A stretch of 53,058 nt of DNA from assembly GCA_009782285.1 (NCBI GenBank), contig WRJK01000005.1, forward strand, positions 1 through 53,058, given 5' to 3'. Positions within the stretch are counted from its first letter, which is position 1; the number at the start of each line of letters is the position of its first letter. This DNA comes from Clostridiales bacterium. GTDB lineage: Bacteria; Bacillota; Clostridia; Peptostreptococcales; Anaerovoracaceae. The notes below the pieces were generated by a model. It searched no databases. It had not been told where the DNA came from and saw nothing but the letters and a program-made list of their open reading frames with translations. The position numbers were made by a program, and so were the translations under genes. Below are positions 1-7,317 of this stretch, one piece after another.

Positions 1-150
1 GGCATCAGCGGCAACGCCACAGACGACGCCGACCGCCGCATCAGCTATGCCGAGGCGCGGAGCCAAGCGACCTACGCTGCGCTTGGATGGGATTTTACAA
101 ACACGTGGATTATGCTTCCGGGGCATGACTATCCGCAGCTGAGGAATTAA
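1..150 (+). CDS. C-terminal end of a GLUG-type surface protein (partial)
   Basis: Frame 1 is open from the window edge to a TAA at 148-150 and encodes 49 residues. The end reads ALGWDFTNTWIMLPGHDYPQL, the pattern (GWDF..tW.m...G.YP.L) that closes GLUG-repeat and similar secreted adhesin or peptidase-like proteins of Gram-positive anaerobes. The start and main domains lie outside the window, so function cannot be assigned. It reads toward the toxin-antitoxin pair, 57 bases upstream of its start. Identification rests on this short motif only. Confidence 0.45.
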   Translation, partial: GISGNATDDADRRISYAEARSQATYAALGWDFTNTWIMLPGHDYPQLRN

Positions 151-207
151 ATAGACCTTGACGTTCTGATAGAATTGTGACAGAATTAGATGCGAAAGGT
201 AAAGGAA

Positions 208-465
208 ATGATTCAGATAAGACCTGTCTCCGACCTTCGGAAAAAGTTTCCGGAAATTGAACGCTCCGTCAACAAAGGTCAGCCAATCTACTTGACCAAA
301 AACGGCTATGGCGCAATGGTTGTACTTAGCCTTGAAAAGTATGCTGAACTCACTGACGATATTGAGCTTAAGCTGGACATTGCAGATTGCACTGCGGCAG
401 CTTCTGATGTCCGTTATACTCACGAAGAAGTATTTTCACGGCTGAAAGAAGGATGCCGTGGATAA
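208..465 (+). CDS. Phd/YefM-family antitoxin
   Basis: An 85-residue protein with the Phd/YefM N-terminal fold: IRPVSDLRKKF, then a short strand with YLTKNGYGAMVVLS, then YAEL. Members bind DNA through this domain and neutralise a RelE/ParE toxin with the C-terminal tail. An upstream in-frame ATG exists at 190, but the ATG at 208 has an AAAGG element just before it and matches the usual start (MIQIRPVSDL), so I chose it. It overlaps the toxin start by eight bases (GTG at 458), the normal antitoxin-first arrangement. Because the toxin is broken, the antitoxin may now be an orphan that only represses its own promoter. Confidence 0.8.
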   Translation: MIQIRPVSDLRKKFPEIERSVNKGQPIYLTKNGYGAMVVLSLEKYAELTDDIELKLDIADCTAAASDVRYTHEEVFSRLKEGCRG

Positions 466-649
466 AAAGTATTCCCTCTGTTATCTTCCATTGTTTGAAC
501 GGGACTTGGCCGCAGTACGGGACTATATCGCCTTTACGCTTCAGAACCCCACTGCGGCACTACGTCTTGTTGAGGATACAGACGGTCAGCAAAAAAACGA
601 GGGCGTTCATGCCGTTCGCCAGCACCGCCCTCTTGCTCGGTTATTTTAA
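458..649 (+). pseudogene. truncated ParE/RelE-type toxin
   Basis: A GTG start at 458, after AAGGATGCC, opens a frame whose first 40 or so residues match ParE toxins (YSLCYLPLFERDLAAVRDYI, then NPTAALRLVEDT). ParE/RelE toxins are about 90-105 residues. Here family similarity stops near residue 42, and the remaining 20 residues run through a transcription terminator belonging to the opposite-strand antiporter gene. The C-terminal strands with the catalytic basic residues are missing, so the toxin is probably dead. A deletion joining the toxin to the 3' flank of the antiporter gene explains this best. Confidence 0.7.
591..632 (-). terminator. rho-independent terminator of the NhaD-like gene
   Basis: On the minus strand GAGGGCG and CGCCCTC form a 7-bp GC-rich stem around a 20-base loop, followed directly by G and seven T. 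It lies about 30 bases past the antiporter stop at 664. The long loop makes it a moderate rather than ideal terminator. Confidence 0.65.
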
Positions 650-663
650 TTTAATTCGTCTAC

Positions 664-2130
664 CTACATGAAGAAAACCAGCATGTCGACGACGAACAGC
701 GGGATCAGGAAGCACAGCGACCAGCCCATGTAGCCGAAGAAGCTCGGCATCTTGATCTGGTTCTCCTCTGCAATCGACCTCACCATGAAGTTCGGCGCGT
801 TCCCTATGTACGTGTTCGCGCCCATGAACACTGCCCCTGCCGATATGGCGAGCAGCATTTTCGGCGCGACTATGCCTATCGTCGTGGCCACGCCCTCTGT
901 AGCCCCTAGGGACGCTGACGTGGTCAGGAACACTAGGTAGGTCGGCGCGTTGTCTAAAAAGCTCGAAAGCATGCCCGTCGCCCAGAAGAAGTGCGTCGGG
1001 CTCGAAAGCCCAAGGCTGCCGCCGTAAGTCCTAAGCAGCGCAAGTGCGGGTATCATCGTGATGAATATCCCAATGAACAGCTTGGCGACTTCCTGAATCG
1101 GCCCCCATGTGAAGAAGTTGTCTTCCCTGATGGTCTTTTTCGTCGTCTTCATTGAAAGGAACGCCGCGACCAGGATAACCGCCATTTGTATGATGCTGTT
1201 GTAGCCAACCACTACGCCTTCGTACACATGAAGCCCGTGAACCTCGCCCGTCACTTGGTCCGCAAAAGCCGCGAGGTTGGGCAGGAGGCCGTTGAGCAGG
1301 ACTCCCGCTATGATCATGCCAATGAATATGAAGTTGTGCACGCCTTCGACCCTGAGCGGCGAACTGGCTGTTTTTTTGGAAGCATTGCCCGGCGAACGGC
1401 CAGCCGCAAGCTCCTTCTTGTAGTAACGCGTATCTATGACAAACAAGATGGCCAGCAGTATCACTGCGTTGAACGCCATCGCAGGGAAAAGCCTCATGGT
1501 CCAGAAAAACGGTATGCCCCGCAAGAACCCAAGGAACAGCGGCGGGTCGCCCACAGGAGTCAGGCTCCCCCCGATGTTTGCCACGAGGAAGATGAAGAAA
1601 ATTATGATGTGCGCTTTTTTCTCCCGCCATTTGTTTGCCCTAATCACAGGCCTTATAAGAAGCATGCTGGCGCCGGTGGTCCCAACCCAGCTGGCCAGCA
1701 GCGTACCTATCAAAAGCATCACTGCGTTTACTTTCGGGGTGCCCGCAAGGTCCCCCCGCAGGATGATGCCCCCTGCCACCGCAAACAGCCCGAACAGCAG
1801 CACGATGAACGGAAGGTAGTCAAGCAGGACTATTTCAAGGACGTTGAAGATCAGTGCGTCAGCCCCAAAAACCACTCCAAACGGGCCAAGGAACGTCAAT
1901 GACCAGAACACGACCACCCAATGCATGTTGTGTTCCCACCAGTGCGAATTGACAAGCGGGAATATAGCTATGGAAAGCAGCATCCCGACAAAGGGGATGA
2001 TGCCCCAAATTGGCAAAAGCTCGCCCAAATCCTGATGATGGCCATCCTCTGCCCCAAAAACCAATGCGCTGCTGCACAAAACCAATGCCAAGCTCGCCAG
2101 CAAGACGCCTGCGCTGTTTTTTACTTTCAT
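664..2130 (-). CDS. NhaD-like Na+/H+ antiporter
   Basis: A 488-residue polytopic membrane protein of the ion transporter superfamily, most like NhaD-type sodium/proton antiporters. It opens with a signal-like hydrophobic segment (SAGVLLASLALVLCSSALVF), then WGIIPFVGMLLSIAIFPL and about a dozen hydrophobic helices. Polar signatures within helices include GGSLTPVGDPPLFLGFL and SSFLDNAPTYLVF, typical of ion-binding regions in this superfamily. I chose the ATG at 2130 because GGAGG lies just upstream; the longer frame to 2163 adds only a basic stretch. It is a single-gene unit with its own promoter and terminator. Inferred role: Na+ or pH homeostasis; a dicarboxylate substrate cannot be excluded. 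Confidence 0.75.
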   Translation of the reverse strand: MKVKNSAGVLLASLALVLCSSALVFGAEDGHHQDLGELLPIWGIIPFVGMLLSIAIFPLVNSHWWEHNMHWVVVFWSLTFLGPFGVVFGADALIFNVLEIVLLDYLPFIVLLFGLFAVAGGIILRGDLAGTPKVNAVMLLIGTLLASWVGTTGASMLLIRPVIRANKWREKKAHIIIFFIFLVANIGGSLTPVGDPPLFLGFLRGIPFFWTMRLFPAMAFNAVILLAILFVIDTRYYKKELAAGRSPGNASKKTASSPLRVEGVHNFIFIGMIIAGVLLNGLLPNLAAFADQVTGEVHGLHVYEGVVVGYNSIIQMAVILVAAFLSMKTTKKTIREDNFFTWGPIQEVAKLFIGIFITMIPALALLRTYGGSLGLSSPTHFFWATGMLSSFLDNAPTYLVFLTTSASLGATEGVATTIGIVAPKMLLAISAGAVFMGANTYIGNAPNFMVRSIAEENQIKMPSFFGYMGWSLCFLIPLFVVDMLVFFM

Positions 2131-2184
2131 CTGCCTCCTTCTCCTTTTTCCCTTTTGCACCACATGTGCGTTTCACGTTTTTAT

Positions 2185-2213
2185 ATTATACTTCACCAGA
2201 TGGTAATTATCAA
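2185..2213 (-). promoter_or_regulatory. sigma-A-like promoter of the NhaD-like gene
   Basis: Minus-strand TTGATA (2213-2208) and TATAAT (2190-2185) are separated by exactly 17 bases, about 55 bases upstream of the chosen start. The fit to consensus is strong. Confidence 0.7.
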
Positions 2214-2224
2214 CCATTTCTGGT

Positions 2225-2668
2225 TTATTTGTGATATTTTTCATTTTTGATTATCTTGTAGCTCCTGTAAACCTGCTCCAGGAGTATAACTCTCATCATC
2301 TGGTGCGGAAACGTCATTTTCGAAAACGACAACCTGAAGTCTGCCCTGCTCAGGGCTTCCTCTGAAAGCCCGTCAGAACCGCCAATTAAGAAAACGACCT
2401 TGCTTTTTCCGGAGACAGAAAGGTCTTCGATTTTTCTTGCCAGCCCGGCAGAATCCAGTTCCGTGCCTGATATTTCCAGCGCAATAACATAGTCTTCTTT
2501 TTTTACCCTCCTTAGTATGCTTTGGCCTTCGCCTGATTTTGTCGCCTCTTCCTTCAGTTCGTCTATTTGCAATGTGCAATATTTACCCAGCCGCTTGACA
2601 TATTCGGCTGCAGCTTCCGTCCAGTGCCTCTCCTTCAGTTTTCCGATGCATACTATGGTTATGTTCAT
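2225..2668 (-). CDS. rlmH: 23S rRNA (pseudouridine1915-N3)-methyltransferase RlmH
   Basis: A 147-residue SPOUT-family methyltransferase that N3-methylates pseudouridine 1915 in helix 69 of 23S rRNA in assembled ribosomes. Visible signatures: the N-terminus MNITIVCIGKLKERHW, the knotted SAM site with VVFLIGGSDGLS, and the C-terminal LLEQVYRSYKIIKNEKYH. Length is slightly short of the usual 155-160. The ATG at 2668 follows AGGAAGG and gives the standard N-terminus; a longer frame to 2731 has no family similarity. In Firmicutes rlmH commonly sits near the wal/yyc operon close to oriC, matching walHIJ 3 kb away. Confidence 0.95.
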   Translation of the reverse strand: MNITIVCIGKLKERHWTEAAAEYVKRLGKYCTLQIDELKEEATKSGEGQSILRRVKKEDYVIALEISGTELDSAGLARKIEDLSVSGKSKVVFLIGGSDGLSEEALSRADFRLSFSKMTFPHQMMRVILLEQVYRSYKIIKNEKYHK

Positions 2669-2776
2669 TTGCCTTCCTGCTAAAATCAAAACTGCGCCAG
2701 TCAATTTAGTATAGCAAAGCATTCCAGCCATGTAAAGAAACCCGCGAAATATTTACAAGAAAAACTGATGACACCC

Positions 2777-2805
2777 TTGACATTTTGCAATATTTTGCAT
2801 AAACT
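2777..2805 (+). promoter_or_regulatory. sigma-A-like promoter of the regulator-hydrolase operon
   Basis: TTGACA (2777-2782), a 17-base spacer and TAAACT (2800-2805). It precedes the TTG start at 2851 by about 45 bases. Although the first gene resembles a sigma-54 activator, its own promoter is of sigma-70 type. Confidence 0.7.
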
Positions 2806-2829
2806 ATCTTTGAAATGCAAATATTTGCA
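2786..2829 (+). promoter_or_regulatory. paired TGCAAATATTTGCA operator-like palindromes
   Basis: A perfect 14-bp palindrome, TGCAAATATTTGCA, lies at 2816-2829, just downstream of the -10. A near-copy, TGCAATATTTTGCA, lies at 2786-2799 in the -35/-10 spacer. Centres are 30 bp apart, about three helical turns, as expected for cooperative binding on one DNA face. Their position suggests repression, probably autoregulation by the adjacent Fis-type HTH protein (inference). Confidence 0.55.
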
Positions 2830-2850
2830 AATTCGTGGGGAGGGATTGGC

Positions 2851-3771
2851 TTGATAGACATTCGGCAAAGGCTTCGGCGCATGGAGACACGGTACACGTT
2901 TGAAGATTTGGCTGGCTGTTCGCCATCCTTTTTGGCACTCGTCCAAACCGCTAAAAGCGCCGCCCTGACGCCTGCCTCCATACTGATTGAAGGCGAAAGC
3001 GGCACCGGCAAGTCTATGCTGGCCCAAGCAATCCACAACGCCAGTAGAAGGCGAACGCAAAGTTTCGTCAGTGTGGACTGCGCTGCACGTGGCGAGTTGC
3101 TCGAAAACGAACTGGCCGACTTAGTGAAAGAAGCAACCCGGGGCACCTTGTATATGGCAAACGTCGATAGCATTTCGCGGGAAATGCAACGAAAACTGCT
3201 CACTGCCATGGCCAGCAGGGAGGTGCGCCTGTTGTCCTCAACGAAAACGCCGCTGAGCAAAATGGCCGACGCAGGGTTTTCCAGCGAGCTGCTAACGCGG
3301 CTTCGGGTTTTTCATCTGCCCATCCCGCCTCTGCGCGAAAGAATCGACGACGTTGCAGAAATAGCGATGTATTTCATTAACCTGTACAATGCCATACTTG
3401 ACCGGCGCATCAGCGGAATCGACAGTGCTGCGGTTGAGCTTTTAAAAGCCCAGGCTTGGCCGGGGAACGTGCGGGAATTGGAAAACGTGCTTTCCAAAAC
3501 AATCGTCAACATGGACGGCGGCTCAGAGCAGATTCAGATAATAAATATTTTAAATTTTCTGGAAAACTCTTCGCGCAATGCCGCTGCTTCCAGCCAAGCT
3601 GCCTTTGGCAGCATAACTGTGAGGCTCGCCGACGCAGTGAACGCGACGGAGAGGGCCCACATCGCAAATGCGCTTGCTCAAGGCGGAGGGGACAAGAACA
3701 AAGCCGCTGCAGCTTTGGACATCCCTCTCAGGACGCTTTACTATAAATGCAAGAAACTGGGGATCATGTGA
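2851..3771 (+). CDS. degenerate sigma-54-activator-like AAA+ regulator with Fis HTH
   Basis: A 306-residue protein homologous to bacterial enhancer-binding proteins. Walker A (GESGTGKS, residues 48-55) is intact, as are the arginine-rich LLTRLRVFHLPIPPLRER block, the AWPGNVREL motif and a C-terminal Fis helix-turn-helix (DKNKAAAALDIPLRTLYYKC). The roughly 20 residues that carry the GAFTGA loop for sigma-54 contact are absent, and Walker B, normally FLDEIGE, reads YMANVDS. It therefore should not remodel sigma-54 polymerase and may bind but not hydrolyse ATP. I chose TTG 2851 because GGGGAGGG lies six bases upstream; an earlier ATG at 2815 sits inside the operator palindrome. It heads an operon with two hydrolases and probably controls them. 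Confidence 0.75.
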   Translation: MIDIRQRLRRMETRYTFEDLAGCSPSFLALVQTAKSAALTPASILIEGESGTGKSMLAQAIHNASRRRTQSFVSVDCAARGELLENELADLVKEATRGTLYMANVDSISREMQRKLLTAMASREVRLLSSTKTPLSKMADAGFSSELLTRLRVFHLPIPPLRERIDDVAEIAMYFINLYNAILDRRISGIDSAAVELLKAQAWPGNVRELENVLSKTIVNMDGGSEQIQIINILNFLENSSRNAAASSQAAFGSITVRLADAVNATERAHIANALAQGGGDKNKAAAALDIPLRTLYYKCKKLGIM

Positions 3772-3800
3772 ATTTGCAGAAAAAAGAAAGGAGATCTGTC

Positions 3801-4499
3801 ATGAACCTAAACGAATTTACCGCACAGTACTATGGGGGGTTGGCCTCAACTGTCTACAAAGAGCCTGTGCCGCTCGACAAAGCCGACACGGCGCTAGTCC
3901 TCATCGACGTGCAGGACCAGGTTACGCGCAGCTATTTTGAGGAGTACCTTGTAAAACTTGGGTTTGACGCGAGCAGCCTTGGCCCTGTTTTTGACGAAAT
4001 TGAGGAGATTACATGCGGCGCACTGGCCAACATAGAAAAAATACTGAACAAATGCCGTGAAAAAGGCATTCGCCCGATCCACTGCAAAATACAGGCGTAC
4101 CTCCGCGACGCCGCCGACACCGGCAGGCTGCACAAGTCGGCAGGCATGCTTCAGCCGCCTGGTTGCCGCGAGAGCAATTTCCTGCCGGAGGGCGCCCCAA
4201 TGGACGGTGAAATTGTCTTGACCAAAACCTGTTCGGGCATACACGTCGGCACCCCGATTGACCGCGTGCTTCGAAACCTCGGCATTGCAAACGTTATTGT
4301 TGTAGGTTTTTACACTGATCAGTGCGTCAGCACCTCCGTCCGCGACTTGGCCGACCTTGGGTACAGGGTTGCCCTCGTAACCGACGCTGTTGCAGCAATG
4401 AGCCGCGACCGCCACGACATGGCGCTGAACGGCATCGGCAACATCTACGCCCGCTCCGAAACGACTGCCGAGATACTGGAACGCCTTGAAAAACTGTAG
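3801..4499 (+). CDS. isochorismatase-family cysteine hydrolase
   Basis: A 232-residue cysteine hydrolase of the isochorismatase/nicotinamidase fold. The catalytic triad is visible: Asp in ALVLIDVQDQ, Lys in VLTKTCSGI and nucleophile Cys in FYTDQCVSTSVRDL. The family hydrolyses amide, carbamoyl or vinyl-ether bonds; nothing here fixes the substrate. The ATG at 3801 follows AAAGGAG. It starts 30 bases after the regulator stop and 17 bases before the M20 amidohydrolase start, so the three genes are almost certainly co-transcribed. Such pairing suggests stepwise breakdown of an N-carbamoyl or N-acyl compound, which is inference. Confidence 0.85.
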   Translation: MNLNEFTAQYYGGLASTVYKEPVPLDKADTALVLIDVQDQVTRSYFEEYLVKLGFDASSLGPVFDEIEEITCGALANIEKILNKCREKGIRPIHCKIQAYLRDAADTGRLHKSAGMLQPPGCRESNFLPEGAPMDGEIVLTKTCSGIHVGTPIDRVLRNLGIANVIVVGFYTDQCVSTSVRDLADLGYRVALVTDAVAAMSRDRHDMALNGIGNIYARSETTAEILERLEKL

Positions 4500-4515
4500 T
4501 GTTGAGGGTGAATTG

Positions 4516-5730
4516 ATGGATATCTCCGAATACATCCCGAAGATCATGTCTCTGTCAAAGGAGCATGAAGAAACGGTAATAAGCTGGCGGAGGCACCTCC
4601 ACCAGCATCCTGAACTCAGCTTCGAGGAATTCCGCACGTCGGATTTCATTGCGGAAAAACTCAGCGGCATGGGGTGCGAAGTCGCCAGAAACGTCGGAGG
4701 GACGGGCGTTGTTGGCTTGCTCGACACGAAACGGCCCGGCTCAGTTGTCGCGTTTCGCGCGGACATGGATGCGCTGCCTGTCACAGAAGCCGCCGGCTTG
4801 CCATTTGCTTCTGAAAACACCGGCGTCATGCACGCCTGCGGCCATGACGCTCACATGGCCATCCTTTTGGGCCTTGCGAAAGTGCTGTCCGAATGTGTCT
4901 CCGATTTGAAGGGCGTAATCAAGTTTGTCTTTCAGCCGGGAGAGGAGGCAAACGGAGGCGCCCGTTGCATGATTGACGCTGGGGTACTTGAAAACCCGGT
5001 AGTCGATGCAATATTCGCTCTGCACGTGATCCCGGACATGCCGTCTGGCTCCATCGCTATCCGCGAAGGGTACATGACGGCTACAGACGACGAGGTCATC
5101 ATTCGCGTTACGGGCATGGGCGCACACTCCTCCGCGCCACAGGAGGGCGTGAACGCCGTGCTTATTGCGGCATACATCATAACGGCTATTCAAACCATAT
5201 TGGCGACTCAGATAAGCCCTTTTGACATCGCGACGTTTTCCATCTGCACAGTAAAGGGAGGGGAGGCTCAGAACGTTGTCCCTGACTATGCGGAAATGAC
5301 TGGCATGCTTAGGTGCATTGAGACAAAGGACAAGCTGATATTCAGGGAAAGCATCCAAAAAATATGCGAAAACACGGCACTGGCGCTGGGCGGCAGCGCT
5401 GAGGCAGAATTCACGGAAGGCTTCCCGGCTGTCAACAACGACAAGGGGTACACCGCGCTGCTGGCTGAATGCGCCGCGAGGGTCTTGAATCCGGCGGACA
5501 TAGTTGAACTCGGGCGGCCGCACATGGGCTCGGAAGACTTTTCCTATTACCAAGGGCACGTTCCGGGGGTCATGTTTATGCTCGGTTCAAGGGCAGCGGG
5601 CGAATACAGCGGCCCCCTGCACTCGTCATCGTTTAAAGTCTGCGAAGACTCGCTGTTGCACGGCGTAAGGGTGTTTGCCAGCCTTGCGTTTGGCATGTGC
5701 GTGGAAGCACCGGATGTGTCAAGCAAGTAA
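4516..5730 (+). CDS. M20-family amidohydrolase (hippurate/IAA-amino-acid hydrolase type)
   Basis: A 404-residue zinc peptidase/amidohydrolase of the M20D type, which removes acyl groups from N-acylated amino acids. Seen: RHLHQHPELSFEE near the N-terminus, FRADMDALPV, the metal site MHACGHDAHMA, FQPGEEANGGA with the catalytic Glu, a dimerisation insert, and the C-terminal HMGSEDFSYY. The ATG at 4516 has GAGGG six bases upstream; a TTG at 4486 would overlap the previous gene but lacks a site. The stop overlaps the convergent walJ stop by 12 bases. Exact substrate is unknown. Confidence 0.88.
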   Translation: MDISEYIPKIMSLSKEHEETVISWRRHLHQHPELSFEEFRTSDFIAEKLSGMGCEVARNVGGTGVVGLLDTKRPGSVVAFRADMDALPVTEAAGLPFASENTGVMHACGHDAHMAILLGLAKVLSECVSDLKGVIKFVFQPGEEANGGARCMIDAGVLENPVVDAIFALHVIPDMPSGSIAIREGYMTATDDEVIIRVTGMGAHSSAPQEGVNAVLIAAYIITAIQTILATQISPFDIATFSICTVKGGEAQNVVPDYAEMTGMLRCIETKDKLIFRESIQKICENTALALGGSAEAEFTEGFPAVNNDKGYTALLAECAARVLNPADIVELGRPHMGSEDFSYYQGHVPGVMFMLGSRAAGEYSGPLHSSSFKVCEDSLLHGVRVFASLAFGMCVEAPDVSSK

Positions 5731-6516
5731 GTAGATCGCGCTCATCTGATCCCTTGCTATAATGTCGATGTGCACACCTTTGTTTACACAGCAGCCATGG
5801 TCTTCAAGCAGGTTTTTAATCGTCTGGTACGCCATTTCCGGGAAGTTGTTTTCCTTGCTGAGGTGCGCAAGGAGGATGTGCCTTTCTTTTGCCTTGCTTG
5901 CAACGACCCGGCAGATTGCGCCCGCTGCGTCCTCGTTCGACAAATGGCCCTCTTTCCCTAGTATCCGCAGCTTAACAAGCCAAGGGTACCTGCCCATCTT
6001 GAGCATCTCCACGTCGTGGTTCGCCTCCAGCACCAAAAGGTCGGCGCCCTTTATCGCGTCAAATATTTCTTCGGTCACGACGCCGGTATCCGTCAAAATG
6101 CTGACCTGCCTGCCGCCTGAGCAAAACGAATACCCCACCGGCTCTGCTGCGTCGTGGGACAGCCGAAAGGGCTTTGCCTCAACGTCCCCCACGGCGAACG
6201 CCTCGCCGGCCTTGACAGCTGCGCGCTGGTTTTCTGGCACCAGCGCGCCTATGCTTTCCCACGTGCCTGCGCTTGCGTACACGCGTGCTTTCGGAAATTT
6301 TCCCATAAACGCTTTTAAGCACTTCACATGGTCGTAGTGCTCGTGGGTTATCAGCACCGCCTGAACGTCGCCGGGGCTCGTCCCCGACTTCTTGAGCGAT
6401 TCCAGCACCCTGCGCCCACTGATCCCGGCATCGACTAGCAACGCTGTGTTACCAGATTTTACCAAGCTGCAGTTGCCGCTGCTGCTGCTCGCAAAAGAAC
6501 AAAATGTCAGTGCCAT
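5719..6516 (-). CDS. walJ: WalJ/YycJ-type metallo-beta-lactamase-fold hydrolase
   Basis: A 265-residue MBL-fold protein with the N-terminal FCSFASSSSGNCSLV typical of YycJ/WalJ, the metal motif THEHYDHVK, LTDTGVV and LVLEANHD, and HLSNEDAA toward the C-terminus. WalJ is an accessory of the WalRK cell-wall system, linked in some Firmicutes to coordinating cell division with replication. The ATG at 6516 has GGAG six bases before it. It is the last gene of walH-walI-walJ, 21 bases after walI, and overlaps the M20 gene tail-to-tail. Confidence 0.88.
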   Translation of the reverse strand: MALTFCSFASSSSGNCSLVKSGNTALLVDAGISGRRVLESLKKSGTSPGDVQAVLITHEHYDHVKCLKAFMGKFPKARVYASAGTWESIGALVPENQRAAVKAGEAFAVGDVEAKPFRLSHDAAEPVGYSFCSGGRQVSILTDTGVVTEEIFDAIKGADLLVLEANHDVEMLKMGRYPWLVKLRILGKEGHLSNEDAAGAICRVVASKAKERHILLAHLSKENNFPEMAYQTIKNLLEDHGCCVNKGVHIDIIARDQMSAIYLLA

Positions 6517-6537
6517 GTAATTCTCCACATTCTCCCA

Positions 6538-7317
6538 TCACTGCCCGTAGGCGTCGATATAGGCCGCTTCGTTTCCGTCGTACACTATTTTCCAAGCAGG
6601 GAAGGCCGTGTCTGCCAAAACCGCCGTTCCGACGTCGATGCTGCTTTCGTCGAGCCAGTACACCATTTCAATGCTGCTTACTTGGATGCCCCCGTCCACG
6701 GCACCAAGCTCTCCTTCCAGTGCCTGCGTCATAAAGGCCATCAGTGCCTGCGCCGCCGAAATGGTCTTTTGCTTTTTGCTGTGGAAATTCACGGCACTCA
6801 GCCATTGGCAATCTACGCCGCTCATTTCCTTGTCTTTAAATACGAACGTTACGTGGCTTTTGTCAATAGTCGTACCATTTACGGCATTTTTGTATATTAC
6901 CCGCACACAATCGCCGTCTCGCTCCAATGATTCAAACACGGCGTTTTTCTTTATGTCCCTGATAGCCGGATCCTCGTCAAGCAATTCCTTTATGAACAAC
7001 TCCGCAATCCGCCGGTATTCGCCTTCGCTGTCACTTCCCGTCGCCCAGAGCCGCTGGGAAAAGAACAGCAAACCCTCTACCGCCATTGGGTCCACCTCTT
7101 CGTGCTGAACGTCGAGGACCGGCATGTCCTTGCTTTGCCTTGGTATCAGCCCTGCGTCCACGTATATCCCCTTTTGGCTCAAAAACTCAGCCAAGGCTTT
7201 GTAGTCCTTGAATTCCCCGGGTTTGGCGAGTCCGAAATTGCCGTAGGTCAATATAAGGAACACGTCGGTGACTAAAAGGGCTATTATCAGGATTGTCTTG
7301 GCTCTTGACCAGTTCAT
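6538..7317 (-). CDS. walI: WalI/YycI-like regulatory membrane protein
   Basis: 259 residues with one N-terminal transmembrane helix (AKTILIIALLVTDVFLILTY) and a large extracytoplasmic domain, as in YycI. In Bacillus, YycH and YycI form a membrane heterodimer that tunes the WalK sensor kinase. Its ATG overlaps the walH stop by four bases (ATGA), with GGAGGCGGAG as ribosome site within the end of walH, so the two are translationally coupled. Identification rests on topology, order and size more than on sharp motifs. No walK or walR is present in the window. Confidence 0.78.
   Translation of the reverse strand: MNWSRAKTILIIALLVTDVFLILTYGNFGLAKPGEFKDYKALAEFLSQKGIYVDAGLIPRQSKDMPVLDVQHEEVDPMAVEGLLFFSQRLWATGSDSEGEYRRIAELFIKELLDEDPAIRDIKKNAVFESLERDGDCVRVIYKNAVNGTTIDKSHVTFVFKDKEMSGVDCQWLSAVNFHSKKQKTISAAQALMAFMTQALEGELGAVDGGIQVSSIEMVYWLDESSIDVGTAVLADTAFPAWKIVYDGNEAAYIDAYGQ

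Noticed and set aside
1186-1902. Long plus-strand frame opposite the antiporter
   Set aside because: Lies wholly antisense to a clear membrane-protein gene, lacks a ribosome site and has no recognisable motif.
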